From Diploscapter coronatus (lineage: Eukaryota; Nematoda; Chromadorea; Rhabditida; Rhabditidae), in contig OZ038422.1 in the NCBI GenBank assembly GCA_964036155.1, positions 87,567,201-87,631,200 on the forward strand: a stretch of DNA of 64,000 bases, read 5' to 3'. A program made the translations under genes and the position numbers. Below, piece by piece: positions 47,846 through 61,488 of the stretch. Each line of letters opens with the position of its first letter. Position 1 is the first letter of the stretch. Under the pieces are notes generated by a model. The model ran no database searches. It was not told the DNA's origin and worked only from the letters and a program-made list of their open reading frames with translations.

Positions 47846-48102
47846 ATTCATGCAATCGCGCAGATTTTATCAATTGAGCGAGATAACTTCTCGCCTTCAT
47901 CAATTCACATTTTGAAAGATCATTCATTTTCTTTCCATTTTCACAGACATTTCTTTTCTTCGAGCGTAATCACAGAACGCTACGAAAGCATGAAGTTTAT
48001 AAGGCCGTGATTAGAGAAAATACGGCATCTGCTCGGTTTTTACTTTTGCATTCAAATCGTTCGAATTCCTCGTTCTTTCCTCGAATATTTTTTCTAATTG
48101 AT

Positions 48103-48112
48103 CGTGTTTCAG
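48103..48112 (+). promoter_or_regulatory. Probable trans-splice acceptor of eIF2A
   Basis: A tcgtgtttcag acceptor ends at 48112, 31 bases before the eIF2A ATG, after a T-rich stretch and with no upstream coding exon. This is the usual position of a spliced-leader addition site in nematodes. Confidence 0.6.
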
Positions 48113-48143
48113 ATTTTGGCTGGCTATCAGTCCTGTCAGTCCG

Positions 48144-51100
48144 ATGGCAAACGATCTGATCTACGCAGGTGAGCTTCAAAACCGAATATTCTCTGTGGAG
48201 GAATCATGAATTCAGCAGACATCTCCTAAAATGAAATTTCGAATTTTTTTTTTTAAAGAAATCGCAGAAAATATGATTTTTCCTGAAAATTACACGAAGA
48301 AAACTAAGAATTCTGGAGAGACGAATGAATTGAATTTAAGTGAGAAGCAGCGTGGGGTTCGGCCTGCGGAAAGGACTCGAAGGCCAGTCGATTTTCGAGG
48401 ATTCCAGGTCTGTCACCACTTTCTGCAATAATTTATTCCTTTATTATTTTCTTTCGAAAACTCATCCAACCTTGTGGCGAGGCTTATTTCTAAAAAAAAA
48501 AAGAGGGTGGAAACTACAAAGGAGCCTGAATTTTCAAAGAAACCATTTGAAAAAAAAAACGAATCAGAATATTTGGATTCAATGATTCAACGAAAATGGT
48601 GATTGCAGCAATCCAAAGGACAATCCCTGTCAGGTCGTCAAATTCTCCAATAACGGCAAGCTGTTCGCCTACTGCGATGGACAGAAGTAAGAATTCTAAC
48701 ATTCTTCAAAGTAAAGGCAAAGAAAAGAGGAGAAGAGCATTTCCCAATTGAATGTTAAATGTGTTAAATATGCTAAATGAGTGAATGGTTGATTGCAGAA
48801 CTCGCGTCGTGGACACCCAGACTCAGCAGATTCGGCACGAATTCGACCTGAAGAGGACCACTCACATCGTCTTCTCCCCGCTCGACACGCACCTCGTCAC
48901 TTATCAGCCATATCAGATTTATGGACCAAAGGTAGGAAGACGAGAATTATGAAATTCATCAGCAGACTTCTTAAAACTCGCAGAAAAAGTAGTATGTCAT
49001 ATCGAGAGAGAAAAGCATGTCTTCTTAATCCCTCTCGGAAAGGTCACTATTTTCTGCAGAGGGATTTGCGGGTCGCATTTTGAGAAATCTGTTCGTCAGG
49101 CAATCAGCCACAAAATTTTGTCTGTTTCAGACGAACGAGAATCAGAAGCCGGACCCAAACATGCGAGTGTTCTGTCTGAAGACTGGCGGGTGTCTCTCGA
49201 CTATGATCGCGCAGAAGAAGGACACGTGGGAGCCGCAGTGGACTGCAGACGAGTCGATTGTCGCCAGGATGGCTGGAGGCGAAATCTTCTTCCACTACAA
49301 AGCCAACTTCACTGGTTTGTCTATAATTCATTGCAATTCGTCTGGAGAATTTGAAGAATTAAATTAAATTGCTAAATGCTAAACTTCAGAGAAATCAGAC
49401 TTGAAATACACGATGAAAGGGATGGGCAACTTCGCGCTGTGTCCCTCCACTTCGGGCCTGCCTCATCTGGCCATCTACATTCCTGAACAAGGGGTAAGGA
49501 GTACACTCGAATGACTGCATAAGTGCATTCTCCTTTCTCTTCTTCATTCACTGTATTTTGCATTTTCAGTCCGAGCCGGGTCGTGTGCAAGTGCTGAGTC
49601 TGGAAGAGAAGTTCCCCGTGGTCTGCAGCAAGTCCATGTTCAAATTCGACAAGGCCACTCTCACCTGGAATCACAAAGGTTTGTCCTCGTTCTTGTCCTT
49701 GACTGACTGGCCCATTCATCTCACTGCTCACAACGTCCGTCTGTTTGCTGTTTGAGCAGTTCTTTCTGCAAAAATGACAATTTCTGTCTGTGCAGAAAAA
49801 GAATCTTCTGTTTCTGCACATTTCGACTGCTCTTTCTACACGAGTCCGCAGCGTTGTCCATCAAAGATTTTGATGGATAACGCACGCCCTCCCTGATTTA
49901 TGTGTATTTTAGGCTCTGCCCTGCTTGTGATGGCGAGTGTGGACGTCGACAAAACGAATCAGTCCTACTACGGCGAGCAGCAGCTCTTTCTCATGAATGT
50001 CCTGGTAGGCACATCATCTACATCATCACATACATGCAATGCAATGCAATTCAAATGTTAACAGACCCCCTAAATATTACAAGCATTTATTCATTATCAT
50101 ATCGCATTGTGATGCGTTGAAAAGATTATTATAAAAACAGATATAGAACGCGTTCAGGTATTGTTAGTTCTAGAACGAACATGGAAAATGTCATTGTTCG
50201 TAAAGAGCGCGTAGAGAAGCGCTGATTTCCGTGCCCTCGTCACGAACAGCACCATTTCAATGTTCAATGTTCATTATAGGACGCACAATCTGAGCCCACC
50301 CTGTGCATTGCATATATTTGAAGTTTTCGTTAATTGACAGTTAAAAAACATTTTTTAATTCGTCCATTCATCTACAGTTATTAATTCAGTCTGGCGATGC
50401 GTACATGGTTCCTTTGGCAAAAACAGGTCCCGTCTATGCAGCCAGATGGAATCCAAACGGCAAGGAGTTCGCAGTCTGTTATGGCTACATGCCCGCTAAG
50501 GTAGGGAAGCACACAGACAAAACGGAAAAAGAGAAAGCATACATGCATCTATCTGATTTGTTCGAGACATGCAGAAACAAGCAACTTCTCCACATGCAGA
50601 AGAATACACATTCATATTCTTTTGCATACATCTTATTGAAGGAGTACAATAAAGTTGTTGAAAGCCATGGAACTATGCATTCATGTCTTTCAAACATTCC
50701 ATACCCACGTATATTAGTAAAGCCTCAATCTGGGCGAACTGGGAACCACGGGCCCTCGTGCCACACGTACCATACGAAATAGCGTGGGAAAGAAAATTAC
50801 GCCATCCAATACCCTGCCCCAGTCATATACTATTCGCATTGCATTTGGTGCACGTGGGTTCGCAGTTACCGAATAGTCAATATTCTCTTTCTGCCCAAAA
50901 CAAATGCATACGAGTATGAGAGTGGATGTGAAATGGAGTGAATTACAAAAGACAATCCTTCTTTCTGTCTGCATCAATGAGAATCGATTGCAGATGACGA
51001 TGTACAACACGAAGGGAGAGCCCATCTTCGACACTGCAGAAGGGCCCCGCAACGACCTGCATTATAACGCATTCGGCAACATTCTGCTGGTCTGTGGATT

Positions 51101-52994
51101 CGGCAATTTGGCCAGGGGAAAGATGGAGTTCTGGGATGTCGAGAAGAAGAAGGAAATCGTATCGGTTAGTTCAAATTCTCTGCTCTCTGCAATTCTTCTC
51201 AGTTTTTCATACGACGGCTTCTTGAATAGTTCATCCACTAATCTAACTAGGCTAGTTTAGGGTAAGATCAGATAGGTTTAACAACCAAAAGAACATAGGG
51301 TTTACCAAATCCTATCTCTAACCCTATACCATAAGCCTTGATGATGTAACAGTGAATGAATTTTACAAATGGATGAACTATACCAGAAGCCCTGTAAGAC
51401 TTATTCAATGTACAGTTTTTTCAACTGTAAAGTTGTATATCTGTACGGCGTATTCAGGAAGTTCATAAACATGACGAATTGCAGATCGACGTGCCAAACA
51501 CAACGATGTTCGAGTGGGCCCCTGATGGAGAGCACTTCATCACGGCCACAACTGCGCCACGACTGCGCATCGACAACTGCTACAGACTCTGGCACTATTC
51601 GGGCAAGATGATCTACGAGAAGACGTTCGATTCGCCAAAGGAGGAACTCTGGCAGGTCTGTCCAATCACTGCTTTTTTGCTTCTTGTGGGCAGAATCTTT
51701 CTGCACATGGATTTAATTGTCCGTCTTCATTTTGTCTGCATTCTGTCTACTTCCTGTCTCTTTCTGTAATTTTGTATATGTCAATCCCTCTATTTGACAA
51801 TGTCCCTATCTTCTTCTGCTTGTCATTGTCTATCTGTTTATTCCTTCCACTTCATGTGATAATGAATAAAAACCATAAAAAATGCATTTTCAGGTGGCCT
51901 TCTGCCCGAATCCCAGCTACCAGAAGTTCGAGGTCCGCGAGCTCACCAAATTCGATCGTCTGCAGTCCGGTCTGCCCATCAAGAAGAAGGTACACATATA
52001 CATTCTGCACTCAAATGAGTTGCGCAGTTTTGAAATGTCATTAATTTATCCTCTTGAAAATGTGATCGCTTTTACATGCAACAATATTATCAGATAATCT
52101 GGCCTAGACAGAACTTTAGCCAGATTGTCTATGCGCACTTCCTCTAAGTTTTAGTACAGATAAAATATATAGAAAAGAATTCGTTATCGGGTGATTGCGC
52201 AGTACCCACTGCTTTTGCAAAGAGATGATAACATTTGTCGTCACTCCTGTATTCTTCTCTAGTCTGAATGATTGTCTGCCTAGATCTGCAGATAAACAAT
52301 GAATTGCCTATTTGTGTTTCAGGACGCCTCTCATCCACTCAACAATGTGCCTGCAGGAGCGATCCGTCAACAGGCCGCCTATGTTCCTCCTCATTTGAGA
52401 AACAAGAGTGCAGGTGGGCGAAAATTTATGACAAGGACTTGCGTTGAAGAGAAATGATGAGTGAATTTCAGCACAGCGAGCGGCCATCATGGAGTCTGCC
52501 GCGCCCACTGCAATCAAACCACAGCAGAATCAGCAGACTCAGCAGGTCAATGAGAAGGACAGGAAGATCAGGCAGCTCGAGACTAAGCTCAACGACATTC
52601 TCAAACTCAAGGTAAGCAGAAAATGAGAGAATATCGAGGGTGGCTTATTGTGAAAGAAATATACTTCTGAAGATGTATGATTCCATAAGAGGGATAGGAA
52701 TAGGGCAAGGTAGGCTATGTTCGGTATCGAAATGTTGAGTATATTGAGTAGGATATTTCTAGAAACTAGACAAAGATCAGTCTACCCAACCCTATTCCTT
52801 ATTCATCAGGGTGTATCTTTTTCAAGAATTCTCGAGGATATTGAAATACTGATTGCAAGGAATAGAATGAGATGGTGGGTTGATTTAAGGAGAAGCAGAA
52901 GAAGGGCGATATTCTGCAGAAGAACCAGCTCGAGAAGATCAACAAGGAAGCAGAACTGCAGGATGAACTCGAGAAACTCAAATTGCTGCCGTGA
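48144..52994 (+). CDS. eif2a: Eukaryotic translation initiation factor 2A
   Basis: Fifteen exons join in phase for about 562 residues: 48144-48168, 48341-48407, 48609-48686, 48799-48931, 49131-49314, 49389-49493 (edge within 1 base), 49570-49678, 49913-50004, 50378-50500, 50994-51164, 51485-51655, 51894-51989, 52323-52413, 52472-52611 and 52890-52994. The protein has the WD-type beta-propeller of eIF2A (CQVVKFSNNGKLFAYCDGQ, YAARWNPNGKEFAVCYGYMP, GNILLVCGFGNLARGKMEFW, TMFEWAPDGEHFITATTAPR). The C-terminal region is Gln-rich then charged and helical (EKDRKIRQLETKLNDILKLK). eIF2A delivers initiator tRNA in a GTP-independent, specialised initiation route. Length is close to the family norm of about 580. 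Codons are markedly GC-richer than the introns. The short first exon (MANDLIYA) follows a trans-splice acceptor. Confidence 0.95.
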
Positions 52995-54410
52995 AGGTGA
53001 AGGCGAAGAATGAGAGTGGCTGCACTGCAGTTGCAGTCTTCTTCATCAAAAATCTGGATTGGAAAATGCAAGTCAGATCTCAAAATTCATTTTTCTGTTT
53101 TATTTCTTCGGTTGGTCATTTCAGTAGGCAAGCATTATGGCAATTGTGATTCGCTTGTAACATTTTCTATCTGGGTATTCATCATTTTATCAGACGCTGG
53201 GACGTTGTCCACCGCAAATATCCCTTATGCGGTTAATTATTCCAGTCAGCTTTGAATTACTAGAATTACTATTCGCAATAATGGGACGCGAGAGATGACG
53301 ACGAGTGTTTGCGGTGGAAAGCGTGCCAAGTCTGCATTTTATTGTCTTTTCTTAAATTTTTCAATTTATCATTTTTATCCCATGAGAATTCATCCAGTTC
53401 TGCTCCAATTTCGAAAATTCAGATTCTGCAGAGTGACCCTTCTGTGGTCTCCACTCACTCTCCATCCACTTGTAAACTAATCCCACTTTTTCTTCATTTC
53501 TCTTACTTTTCTTCCATAATCTCTTCTGAAAAGTTGGGTGGAGGATTACAAGTGTGTATCGAATAGATGGAAACCATAAAAAGGGGCCGTACAATGTAGA
53601 ACTTTGAAGAAGATTGCAAGAATTGGATGAATTCCTCGTGTTTCTCATGATGCTTTGACTTTCTTATTTCTAAAGTCTTGATAGTTTGTCTGCAACATTT
53701 GTTCATGTGCAGATTCTCTGATTTCGAGTCAATTCTTATGGTACTTCTCCATTCTCTCTATACAATCACTCATTTGAGAATTGATAATATCATGATAGGT
53801 TTTGCAATTTTCTTATCAACGCTGAAAAGTACTGTTATTTCATTCTCTTAGATACAAATTCGTTCGTTTGAGGAGAGCATATTTATTATGTCCTGTATTT
53901 CCCATCAAATTTTCGCTCTTTCCAATTTGTCTCGTTTCTTATTCGTCTCTTCATTTCCATCTATCACCTAGCGAGACTAAATGTGCAAAAATCATTACAA
54001 AAGAAGTGAAGTTTAAGCCTTTACTAAATGATTTGCTGATACTCAACGCATTATCACTATACCTGTCTCTTGCCGGCTACTCGCCGTTTTCCGCTAAAAG
54101 AATGAAGGAAAGAAGAGAATAAATAGCGTATGAATATGGAAGAGTAATAAGAAACGAGAAAAATGAAAAGGAGCGAAAATTTAGTGGGAAATACAGGGTA
54201 CTTTGTCCTTGTGGATTCAGATTTAGTGCAGCTTTCACGATGTGCACGCTCATTTTAGTCTGGACCAATCAGACATTCATAAATTGAATTTTTCTTAAGA
54301 TTTTATTGATTTTTAATTCAAAGTCTTAGATCCAAAGCTCTGAAGGCTGGAACAGTTTTGTCGGTCTGTTAAATTGAAGATTCGTTCTTTCAGAAAATAA
54401 ATGTTTTTAA
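52995..54410. other. Intergenic region after eIF2A
   Basis: Polyadenylation-type AT-rich sequence and no supported gene. Short ORFs at 53295-53566 and 53868-54122 show no splice support or domain. Confidence 0.5.
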
Positions 54411-55320
54411 GTCATTTCACGAATAAACAACTGACAGGAGGGGGTTCAAACAATTGCAAAAGTCTCTTTAAATCCGAACCAAATCCATATGGATGGATAT
54501 ACTCATGGGCCCTATTCACAAAAATGGAGAGATCAGGTCCCGCCCCCAAAAGTGGGCGGGGCTATGCTAATTTGAAATTTGAATCAGAAATGACTTTATA
54601 TAGGTCAAATTCGGCTAAAAATTACACTATTCGACTCAGCTCACCGAGCTGGACAATCTGATATAGATTTTGAGGCCTCTGAACCACTTTGGAAAATTCA
54701 ATCTCCTCAGAGTGCATGTTCCAATAAGTGTAGAATCCCGGAAAAAGCCCCAAAATCGTGTTCTTCAGGTCAAATATAGTCAGAAACCACAAAAACTAGA
54801 CCCGGGGTCAATCTTGAATCTTTTGCCCGAGCAATTTTGAGAATTACAAAGACTATTTTAAAGGCGACTCTGTGATTGATTAGCTCTTTCCAACAAACGA
54901 TATACCGTTGCCTACACTAGTAGTAAAGAATTTTTTCCTAGAAATTATTAAAATTGTTTATATTTCCGTATAAGAAAAATGATTAGTACTGAAAGATCAA
55001 CTTGATATCCTTAAAAATACGTCATTTGAAAAAAAAATCATTATGCCAGTTGAATACCGACTCCTAGAAGGTAGGTTAGAAACCAGATGGAGTACGACAG
55101 AGAGAGAAGTCTTCTAACTTTTTTATGATCTTTCGATAAATTCTGCATTATATGCGAAGAGTCGCGATGACTAATTTGACTTTTTCATATCACTATTATA
55201 GCTTCCTGATTCAGAAGACCAGTGATTATATTTTGAAAAGTTTGTCACGTTTCCAAACGTAGGAAAGAAAGAATATAGGAATTAGATTAAATTTTATGAG
55301 AATAGCAGCGGAATTTTCCA
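54411..55320. repeat. Dispersed repeat with gcccgaacaa-type end, copy 2
   Basis: Same orientation as and closely similar to 14955-15920, including gaccggggtcaatcttgaat-like and cgactcctagaaggtaggtt tracts. Its left end is diverged (cacgaataaacaactgacag). Confidence 0.8.
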
Positions 55321-55902
55321 TATATTGATGCTAATAAAATCAGCCATTATTTTGTGTATTGTTTTTTTCTCTAGTTTTTGAACCCTTTTTTACAAAATAA
55401 ATCTTTAACAATAAAGATCAATGAAATCAAATGGGTATGCAGTATTATTATTTATCTTTTACGAAAATGGATTAAAATCAAAATTCCAGATAATTATAAA
55501 CAAAATTCGATTTCAATGAACAAATGATGAATGCGAAAGATCTATCGTTCTTCATAATAACTCATTCGTCGTTTTATTCTTTACCTCCAGAACTCATACC
55601 ATCATTTGAAAAAATGATTGTTGACCTTTTTCTTAAGATAATGTGAACTATAGAATTACGATTTTCTTCTCGATTTCACTTATTTTACAAGATTTTTCAT
55701 GCTCGATTTTAAGCTTCGAGTACATTTCTACCAAAATAGAGAGCATGGCAAATGAAAAAAGCGTTTGGTACAAGGTATTCGTTTTAACTCTTTGGAAATA
55801 ATGTACTCTTGGTAAAATGTGTGTCGCAGCGTTGATTTTACGGTTTGCAGAGTTTTTTTAAACTGTATTTCAGACTGACCCTGTGTGTGGCAATAATTCT
55901 AC
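55321..55902. promoter_or_regulatory. Upstream region of the IL-17-receptor-like gene, with trans-splice acceptor
   Basis: No coding exon. An actgtatttcag acceptor ends at 55873, 29 bases before the ATG at 55903, suitable for spliced-leader addition. Confidence 0.55.
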
Positions 55903-58900
55903 ATGCGTTGGGGTATTTGTCGTTCTATCGTATTCTTTTTGTTGCTATTGTATTGCGGGCCGAATCGAGGACGAGTTGACGCGGCTAGCCGAAGTTGTTC
56001 CAATTCGTCGATTTTGTTGTGCGAAATAATCGATGACTTTGCGGGTGATCTCCTGACTAACGCATCGATCGAGGCCGGAGCCAACCTCATAGCTGGCAAC
56101 CAAACTACAGCCACGACCACTACGGCTATCGATTGGGGCAGATTCAAGCCGATCGATCTACGAACACCCTTTCTCTATAAGGTACGATTCATTTACGACT
56201 TCTTGTAAACTTCATCTTTTCTAAAGACTACCAATTTGTAAATTTCATCAATTTCTTAATATTGTAAATACCATGAAACAAGGGTAGGTTAGGAAATGTC
56301 ATGTAAGGTTAACCGTCAAAACATTCTACTCGATGAGCCGATCGTTTGGAAACAACATATAGTCTACCACAAACTTTAATCTACCCTAGTTATAGAGGAT
56401 TGGTGGTCTTAAGAAAAGACTAAGTTTACAAATGGATAAAAATGAGGTTTACAGAAAGCCTTGATTTACGCTCTATTCATTAAGATACCTAATACATGAT
56501 TGACTCCTTCTCATAAAATGTCTTGTCTCACTTGTAAAAGTAGGAATTACGCAGGAACTTACGCTCTAACGAAACGTAATGCATTCTAATGATGCATTTG
56601 CACCATTTTTCTTCTGAAATAAACGAAACAGAATCAAATAGTTCGGTCTCTATTGCTTGCTATTCTTAATGAGGATAATGCTGAGAAGATAGAATTTTGG
56701 GAGCATGACAATAAATTTATAAAGTTTCTGCTTATCTCATTCGGCTTTATCTACACCATGGTTGTCTCGAAGCTTCGGCTTCGACTTAGAAATTGAGATT
56801 TTTTAAAATTTAAACTTCAACTTTGAAGTTTTTAAATTTTGACTTCGGGGCAACCCTGATCCATACCAAGATTTAGTCTACAATTTTGTATTTCCAAATT
56901 CTCATTGTCTTATCAATATTTCGAGCATAAAGCTTCATGTGTGATATTTATCTTTATCGAATTGATAATTTATTTTATTACCTACAGAGGAATTTTTCTT
57001 AGTCTTGCCATAGCCACTTCATAAATCACTTTTCAGAAAATAACTAGAGCGAGAGCTCTTCGCGTGCGTCTGCGTCTCCACTGCGCGCGGCACCTTCACA
57101 ATGCGAATTGTTACGCGAAGCATTTTCATTTTCCTCATTTTCACTCTTTTTCATTTTCTTATTTCCGCTCGTTCCCCCTTTTCAAGCATTTTTCAATCGC
57201 CAGACACAAAAGAAATAGTATAAAGGTGCGTGGAGAACGAAAAGAAGACACGTTGTTTCTTTGAAAAGCGATTGATAAGTGATAGCATAAATCAATAAAA
57301 TGATGGTGCATTATGGCATTTTCATTGGGTTCATTCCCTTTGTTTCACTCCATCTTACTCTACTGAGCCTAACCATTTCTTCCTGTCAGTGTAATGCGCG
57401 TTTAGGGAAAGTGAAGAGAATTGATAAGCTAAGAATCGAAGCATTGCGTACTTCTCAAATTTACCCCAAAAAGAGCAATAGTATTTCTTCTTGTCCCATT
57501 TCTACTTGTAGCATACTATAGATAAAATCGATCACAGTTTGGCATTTTATAAGCGAAAAAGAAACATAAAAGCCATATAGGAGACGAAAGGGCGATGACT
57601 AATTTATAAGTTTTGATTTTCAGCACGTATATCAAATTGCAATCTGCTCTGCATAAATCAATGCCACGAAGCTGAAAAATTTAGACGAAATTTGAATTCA
57701 AAATCAAATGATAAATTTATAATAATTAAAATCTGTTAGATAACACGATTAATAGAACCAAAATTAGCACGAAAATTAAGGTCTCTTAGCAAATGTGCTA
57801 AATTGATATTTCAAACAAAAGTTTTGCACACAGCAGATTGAATATAAAAATTTGTACAGAAATATGCAGAGAATGGATCACAAAGAGTTTCGAGTGGTTG
57901 CCTCCTTATGATTGCGCATTAGAATTTTGTTTGAAAAATAGTGAAATCAAACCTTTCTATACAGATAATGATAATTTTCAAAATTTTCAGACTGACCCGC
58001 GTACACTCGATCTGTCCATGCAAAGTTCAGTGCGATGGCGATTTCCCTTGGTGACGAATCCTCAAACTTCTCATGCAATGTCGCATCCCATTTTGGGCTT
58101 CATCGTCCGTATCAATTCTACTGCCTTGAATGCGACAAAGACTTATTTGACCCGATTGGAACGACCTGTCGACAACATCTCGACGAATCTGTCTTTTGTC
58201 GAATTCTTCGTCGAGTTGGGCTCACTATTCCACTTCAATGAAGTATGAAATTTCATGTGTTTTCTCGAATAAAATTGATAAAACTATGACGAAAGATGAG
58301 GAGCTGAACATTCTGTAGTTTGAAATTATTTTTGTTTTTTTGAAGAAATACTTCTAGAAAAGACGGTTGTAGTTAATTATAATCTCAACCGAAGTAAGCA
58401 TTGAAAAAATCTATTTAGACTTATTCCATCGAAGTTAGCTTCTACCCAGAAGGGAAGAGTGGTCGAAACACGTTGATTCGCAAAGCGATCAAGAAGCCGG
58501 AAAAAAGCGTTTGTGGAAAAGAGACTCAAGATATCGCCAAATCGTGGGTACCTTCATTCGGTCCACTGGCTGTTAATGAGGTCACTGCTGATGTGGAGGT
58601 AGGTAGTTTTTATTTTGAATACAAGATATCCTGCATGTTTAATCGCACGTTCATAGGAACGTAAATTTTTAGTAAACAAAAATTTATTCTTCAATTTGTA
58701 AAATTTTAGGTCGAGTTTCTACCCGCTCCGCCCTCGCTGTGCATCACGCACTACTCGCTCTACATCCAGTCGATGTCTTCCAGCCGCATTCTGGACTGCG
58801 TGATGTTGAATGCGACGGGCAACGAAACGAGACTCCGACACACCTTTAAGTCGATGCCTCGTGAAGAGAAGCTGATGATCAAGCTGTTGGCTGCTGAACC

Positions 58901-61488
58901 GAGCGAAAAACAGTGCGTCTGCACCCATTGCCGCTGCATCACTGTCAAGAGCAACGAATTCACCATTCCCAAGATGGCGCATAGAAGTAATTGAGAGTTT
59001 CCATTGATTAACGAACAATATTTCATAGTTCTGAAGTTGTCAGAAAGCACTAAAATCAAGATCATCTCCTTTCAACCATACTATCGAAAATTTGACGTTA
59101 CCTAAAATTCTTTAATTTTTCTATCTACACTAAAAATATTCAAATTTTCACTATCCCTAACAAGTGCTATCATAATTAACATTGAAAATAATTATTCAGA
59201 ATTCAAATTTTGCATGCCAACTATTCCGACAATATTGAACAAATCCAAATCAACACATGGACATCTCATCTTCTTGACTTTTCTATACATCGTCGGAATT
59301 GTCCTGTCTGTATTTGTTTTAATTTACTTGCTTTGTTCGCTGATAAAGAAATATCATAAATTGAAAAAGCCGGTCAATATTTTGAGAATATCCTCACCTG
59401 TTGAACAGAAACCACTTATTGATTATAAGAAAGGTAAATTTTGATATTTAAATTTAGATATAGTGTCAAAATTTTAGGAAAAAGTAACAAGTATTTGTTG
59501 CTAACTTCACCTGAGTTTGATCTTGATGTAAAAATTGTCAAAGAATTCGCTAATTTATTGAGGTAGTTCAAAATTTTCGAAAGATAAAATAACACTTCTT
59601 TAGAAATTCCAATCACACTTTGCTCTATGAAAAGTTTGACATGGATAATTTTTGTGAGAATGTTTACCGGTGGTACTCAGATGCCATATCAGCTGCAGAT
59701 AGGGTAATTATTTTATAGAATTTGTACATTCCGGAAAGTTTTTGATCTTGCAGTGTGGTGCGAGATTTCCTAAAATTTTTAATCCGGTTTTAGTGAAAAA
59801 ATAGACAAAATTCCACTCAAAAACATCAAGCTTGTTGCTTATGAGCTATTTCTCAGCTTATAATTTTTTAGCTTAAAATTGCAATTTTTAACATTTTTTC
59901 TTGTAGTGCGGTGCGATTTTCACACCACGAGCATTCCTGTTTATTACGATATTTCGAATATGAAAATGTCATCAAACTTAAAATTTAACAATTTTTATGA
60001 AAAACAACCTTTAGATACTTATTGTTTACTGCCAGCCACAAAGTGATCCAAGAACAGTGTCATTTCACAATTACAACTTCGTCGAATACGAGCCTTTGTC
60101 AGTTTTGAGAAGAAAAATCACAACTGAAATAATTTCGCCTCTGGATAATAGAGTGGTATTGTTTATTCTTCTAGATAGACGAAGATTTGAGTTATTTCCA
60201 AAGTCTTCATAAGTTAGATAGTACGAGAACGTAAAAGTGATCCCAACAATTTCCGTCAAATTTTACTGTGTTGAGAATGCAAAGATTGATGACAATTTTT
60301 CGAATGTATTGAACAAAATTTAGATTCACATAAAACTGCGGCGATATTCCCCAGTTCTCTATTCCGAAATCGTCTTCAATATTCCCCGAGATATTCATTT
60401 GCTAGCTGAAACTTTGGATATTCCATTTAGTGACGAATGGATTCGATTAGAGGTATGAGAATTAATATAGAGGGCGCAAGTGATATTCCCGATGTTAAGA
60501 CAAAGCTATGAAAGGACTTTTGTTTAAATCTGGTGGGCTAAGAAAGCTTACAGCAAAAATTGAATGAAAATGGATCAGTATAACTCAAAGTGCGGTCATT
60601 TAAAGACTATGATCCGAAGACCCCTTTTGTAAGACGATTTTCGCAATAATAAACACGCCCTGCTTTTGTATTCAACGGAAGGAGGCAAAGCTATTTCAAA
60701 GAGAGAACAGCTTTGTAAAGGCGTATTCCTGACTTGCTTTTTGAAAAATTTTAGAACAATCGTATTTTCCTTTTATTCCCACGCTGGTAGGTCACGTCCA
60801 TTCTGCAATTTGAGCGCAAATTTTCTAGAAACTTTTGAAAATTTTAGCGAAATTCCTTTCTTTGGCTTTGATTTCACCGAACGGGTGGGACTTGCATTCT
60901 CTAAATTTATAGCAGAAAAAAGTTGAAAAATGAAACTAACTTATTCAGAAGTGTTGTGAGCCATCATATTACAGTATGAACATTTCTTCAAAATCACTAC
61001 ATCTACATAATATGGTTGAAACTGAAAACGTCAGAAAACCAGATGAAATCGACCTGCCTGATTGCCGACATCCACTGCAAGTGTCTATGTCAATTCAACA
61101 GACAATCGATTCTGGAGTGCATTCGGGCAACACCAACACTGCAGAGACAACATCCAAATACTACATTGATACGATTCACTCTCAATCAGATGATCAGAAT
61201 ACACAGATCGATTCGGGAATTCAGGTGACTAAACTGTGCATCTGACTTTACAAAAATTCTCACTCATTGACGATCTAGCAATAAGTCATGAAAGTGGGTG
61301 ATTTTTAACTAAATCCTCTATCAACATCTCAAATTGGAAATTTTAAAGGAAATATTTACATTCAAAATTTTCAGACATCTGATTTCTACAATTTCTCTAA
61401 AGTTAGTGATGATTGCGAAAAGTTAAAACCGCCTAAAATGGAAGATGATCATGGCTCGATAAGTGAAATTTCTGCATTGATTATCTGA
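55903..61488 (+). CDS. IL-17 receptor-like protein with SEFIR domain
   Basis: Eleven exons join in phase for 687 residues: 55903-56181, 57991-58242, 58419-58598, 58710-58986, 59200-59433, 59478-59562, 59604-59703, 60015-60152, 60324-60452, 60949-61224 and 61375-61488. Order: signal peptide (SIVFFLLLLYCGP), a Cys- and N-glycan-bearing ectodomain with fibronectin-like stretches (SVRWRFPLVTN, ILGFIVRINST), a Cys cluster (CVCTHCRC), one membrane segment (LIFLTFLYIVGIVLSVFVLI), then a SEFIR domain (KYLLLTSPEFDLDVKIVKEF, YRWYSDAISAADRILIVYCQ). A Ser/Asp/Gln-rich tail follows. SEFIR domains pair with ACT1/CIKS-type adaptors. In Caenorhabditis elegans the ILCR-1/ILCR-2 receptors act in neurons downstream of an IL-17 ligand. 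Which of the two this matches cannot be decided here. Intron 1 (1.8 kb) may hide a further exon. Confidence 0.88.
57050..57180 (+). promoter_or_regulatory. Promoter-like CTGCGTCTC and T-block cluster inside intron 1
   Basis: ctgcgtctc at 57070-57078 lies in a GC-rich patch (gcgcgcggc). It is followed by spaced TTTTC tracts (cattttcattttcctcattt, ttttcattttc) to about 57170. Both are core-promoter-associated motifs in Caenorhabditis. It could be an internal promoter for a shorter transcript or for the ORF at 57300. Confidence 0.4.
57300..57521 (+). CDS. Possible small secreted ORF nested in intron 1
   Basis: A 73-residue ORF with a hydrophobic leader (YGIFIGFIPFVSLHLTLLSL), a CQC motif, a basic middle and a Cys-bearing end (SSCPISTCSIL). 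It lies downstream of the promoter-like cluster. No family is recognised, and it may be chance. Confidence 0.3.
   Translation: MMVHYGIFIGFIPFVSLHLTLLSLTISSCQCNARLGKVKRIDKLRIEALRTSQIYPKKSNSISSCPISTCSIL

Noticed and set aside
49372..49821. 149-residue minus-strand ORF
   Set aside because: It is antisense to two eIF2A exons and an intron, a shadow of GC-rich coding sequence.
58035..58241. Alternative Cys-rich frame in receptor exon 2
   Set aside because: It does not match the phase-0 junctions of exons 1 and 3. The phase-0 frame is open and has the expected N-glycan and beta-strand pattern.
58719..59065. Two minus-strand ORFs of about 100 residues
   Set aside because: They are antisense to exon 4 of the IL-17-receptor-like gene, whose sense frame fits splice phases on both sides.
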